From: Lentimicrobiaceae bacterium
GTDB lineage: Bacteria > Bacteroidota > Bacteroidia > Bacteroidales > JALOCA01
Length of the DNA stretch: 13,914 nt
Assembly (NCBI GenBank): GCA_023227965.1
Contig: JALOCA010000057.1
Span: 1-13,914, forward strand
Direction: 5' to 3'
Every line of letters begins with the position of its first letter. Position 1 is the stretch's first letter. Shown one piece after another: positions 12,676-13,914 of this stretch. The notes beneath the pieces were generated by a model. It did no database searches. It saw nothing but the letters and a program-made list of their open reading frames with translations, and was not told the origin of the DNA. A program made the translations under genes and the position numbers.

Positions 12676-13914
12676 ATGCTTGTACACTTGCGAATAGAGA
12701 ATTATGCACTTATCCGCCACCTTTCAATACCTTTTAATGAAGGATTTACGGTAATTACAGGTGAAACAGGCGCCGGAAAATCAATCTTACTGGGGGCTTT
12801 GTCTTTAATTTTAGGACAACGTGCCGATACGCAAGTGCTAATGGATAAATCAAAAAAATGTTTCGTAGAAGGTACCTTTAAAATTACCGGATACGATCTT
12901 AATAGCTTTTTTGAGCAAAATGACCTTGATTATGAAGATACCCTTATAATTAGAAGAGAGATAAATTCTGCCGGAAAATCAAGGGCATTTATTAACGATA
13001 CGCCGGTAACTCTTTCGCAACTGAAAGAGATTAGCGAAAAACTTGTAGACATCCATTCGCAACATGAAACAGTTGAACTGAATACATATAGTTTCCAGAT
13101 GGATTTGGTAGATGATTTTGCCGGAAATCAACAATTGTTGAAAGAATATAAATTACATTTTCGGGAATATATGGCACTAAAAGCCCTTCTTTCTGCATTA
13201 CGCGAGAAAGAAAAACAATCCAAAACAGACCAGGATTATTATGCTTTTTTGTTGAACGAACTGAATGAAGCCCATCTTGTTATAGGTGAGCAAACAGCAC
13301 TTGAAACCGAATTGGATTTGTTAACACATTCTGAAACAATAAAAACCAGTTTGTTTGCCGCTTCACAAATACTTCAATCCAGCGAAGAGAACGTAACAGG
13401 GAAATTAAATGAAGTTGCTTCGGTTTTGAAGAATATTGCAAGACTGCATCCCGAAATAGAATCTTACCTGATAAGAATTCAGGAGTCTATTGTTGAACTG
13501 AAAGATGTGGCGAGTGATATCGAAAAATTGCATGAAAAAGTGAATTTTGATCAGGAAAGGATTGAACAAATTAACCAACGACTGCAGCTTATTTTTCATC
13601 TTGAACAAAAACACAGGGTTGCTAATCCCGACGAACTCATCAAAATGCAGGAAAAGATTGCCGCCAGATTAAATGCCATCAGCCATCTGGATACTGAAAT
13701 TGCAGAATCAGAAAATATTTTTTTTACTCTTGAAAAACAATTATTTACACTGGCTAACCAAATAGTACAAAGCAGAAACAGCGTTAAAAAACCAATGGAA
13801 ACAGCTATTGTATCTGTGCTTAATGAACTGGGAATGCCCGATTCCCGTTTTTCAGTTGACCAACAGGTAGGTGATGAATTAACCGGCAATGGAATAGATA
13901 AAATCAGGTTTTTA
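12676..13914 (+). CDS. recN: DNA repair protein RecN, 3' end cut by the window
   Basis: An open frame of 413 codons runs off the right edge; complete RecN is about 550 residues. RecN is an SMC-like ATPase acting in double-strand break repair. The N-terminus MLVHLRIENYALIRHLSIPF is typical. The Walker A motif GETGAGKS lies at 29-36, LILGQRAD follows at 45-52, RREINSAGKSRAFIND appears near 94-109, and the Q-loop-like LVDIHSQHE is at 123-131. The middle (from about residue 150) is a long, Glu/Lys/Gln-rich coiled coil. The last readable residues, DKIRFL, match the approach to the conserved FSANKG block before the second ATPase half. ATG at 12676 is chosen over ATG at 12671, which is in another frame and soon stops. 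Confidence 0.95.
   Translation, partial: MLVHLRIENYALIRHLSIPFNEGFTVITGETGAGKSILLGALSLILGQRADTQVLMDKSKKCFVEGTFKITGYDLNSFFEQNDLDYEDTLIIRREINSAGKSRAFINDTPVTLSQLKEISEKLVDIHSQHETVELNTYSFQMDLVDDFAGNQQLLKEYKLHFREYMALKALLSALREKEKQSKTDQDYYAFLLNELNEAHLVIGEQTALETELDLLTHSETIKTSLFAASQILQSSEENVTGKLNEVASVLKNIARLHPEIESYLIRIQESIVELKDVASDIEKLHEKVNFDQERIEQINQRLQLIFHLEQKHRVANPDELIKMQEKIAARLNAISHLDTEIAESENIFFTLEKQLFTLANQIVQSRNSVKKPMETAIVSVLNELGMPDSRFSVDQQVGDELTGNGIDKIRFL

Overview
The window reads as a Bacteroidota (Bacteroidetes) chromosome, probably Bacteroidales or a neighbouring order. The evidence is the gene content: a GLPGLI-family protein, a CarboxypepD_reg plus outer-membrane beta-barrel receptor, a Bacteroidetes-type omega subunit, a DUF4835 protein, and the order bamD-rpoZ-coaBC-DUF4835-recN. 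Promoter-like sites also follow the Bacteroidetes TAnnTTTG (-7) pattern, and Shine-Dalgarno sites are not conspicuous. I cannot place genus or species.

Layout. (1) Bases 1-518 are non-coding and built from two near-identical ~236-bp modules. Each has G/C-rich hairpins in inverted orientation at its ends, and two direct copies of a ~34-36-bp core that surround a 32-33-bp spacer. The spacer is completely different in the two modules. (2) 683-1684: a RhuM-family gene. (3) 1852-5409, minus strand: a two-gene envelope operon, GLPGLI protein then TonB-dependent-receptor-type barrel. (4) 5577-7746, plus strand: a histidine kinase and an OmpR-family response regulator with overlapping ends, divergent from the envelope operon. 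The shared gap carries four G(T/C)TAAT motifs spaced 11, 10 and 10 bp, a good candidate operator. (5) 7869-8026: a bidirectional hairpin terminator, a tRNA-Lys(TTT) gene on the minus strand and a textbook Bacteroidetes promoter for it. (6) 8069-9050, minus strand: a cupin and a YrdC/YciO-family gene, 4 bp apart. (7) 9334 to the right edge, plus strand: bamD, rpoZ, coaBC, a DUF4835/PorD-like gene and a recN gene cut by the window end.

How they work together: the right half is conserved housekeeping (outer-membrane assembly, transcription, coenzyme A synthesis, tRNA modification, DNA repair). The left half is accessory or environmental: a probable kinase-regulator pair governing an outer-membrane receptor operon, beside a RhuM gene in repeat-rich DNA. 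A degenerate dispersed repeat built from AATCCGT-like words occurs in three intergenic gaps.

I see no complete new multi-gene system. The most unusual structures are the repeat-spacer-repeat modules at the left end and the helically phased operator between the divergent operons.
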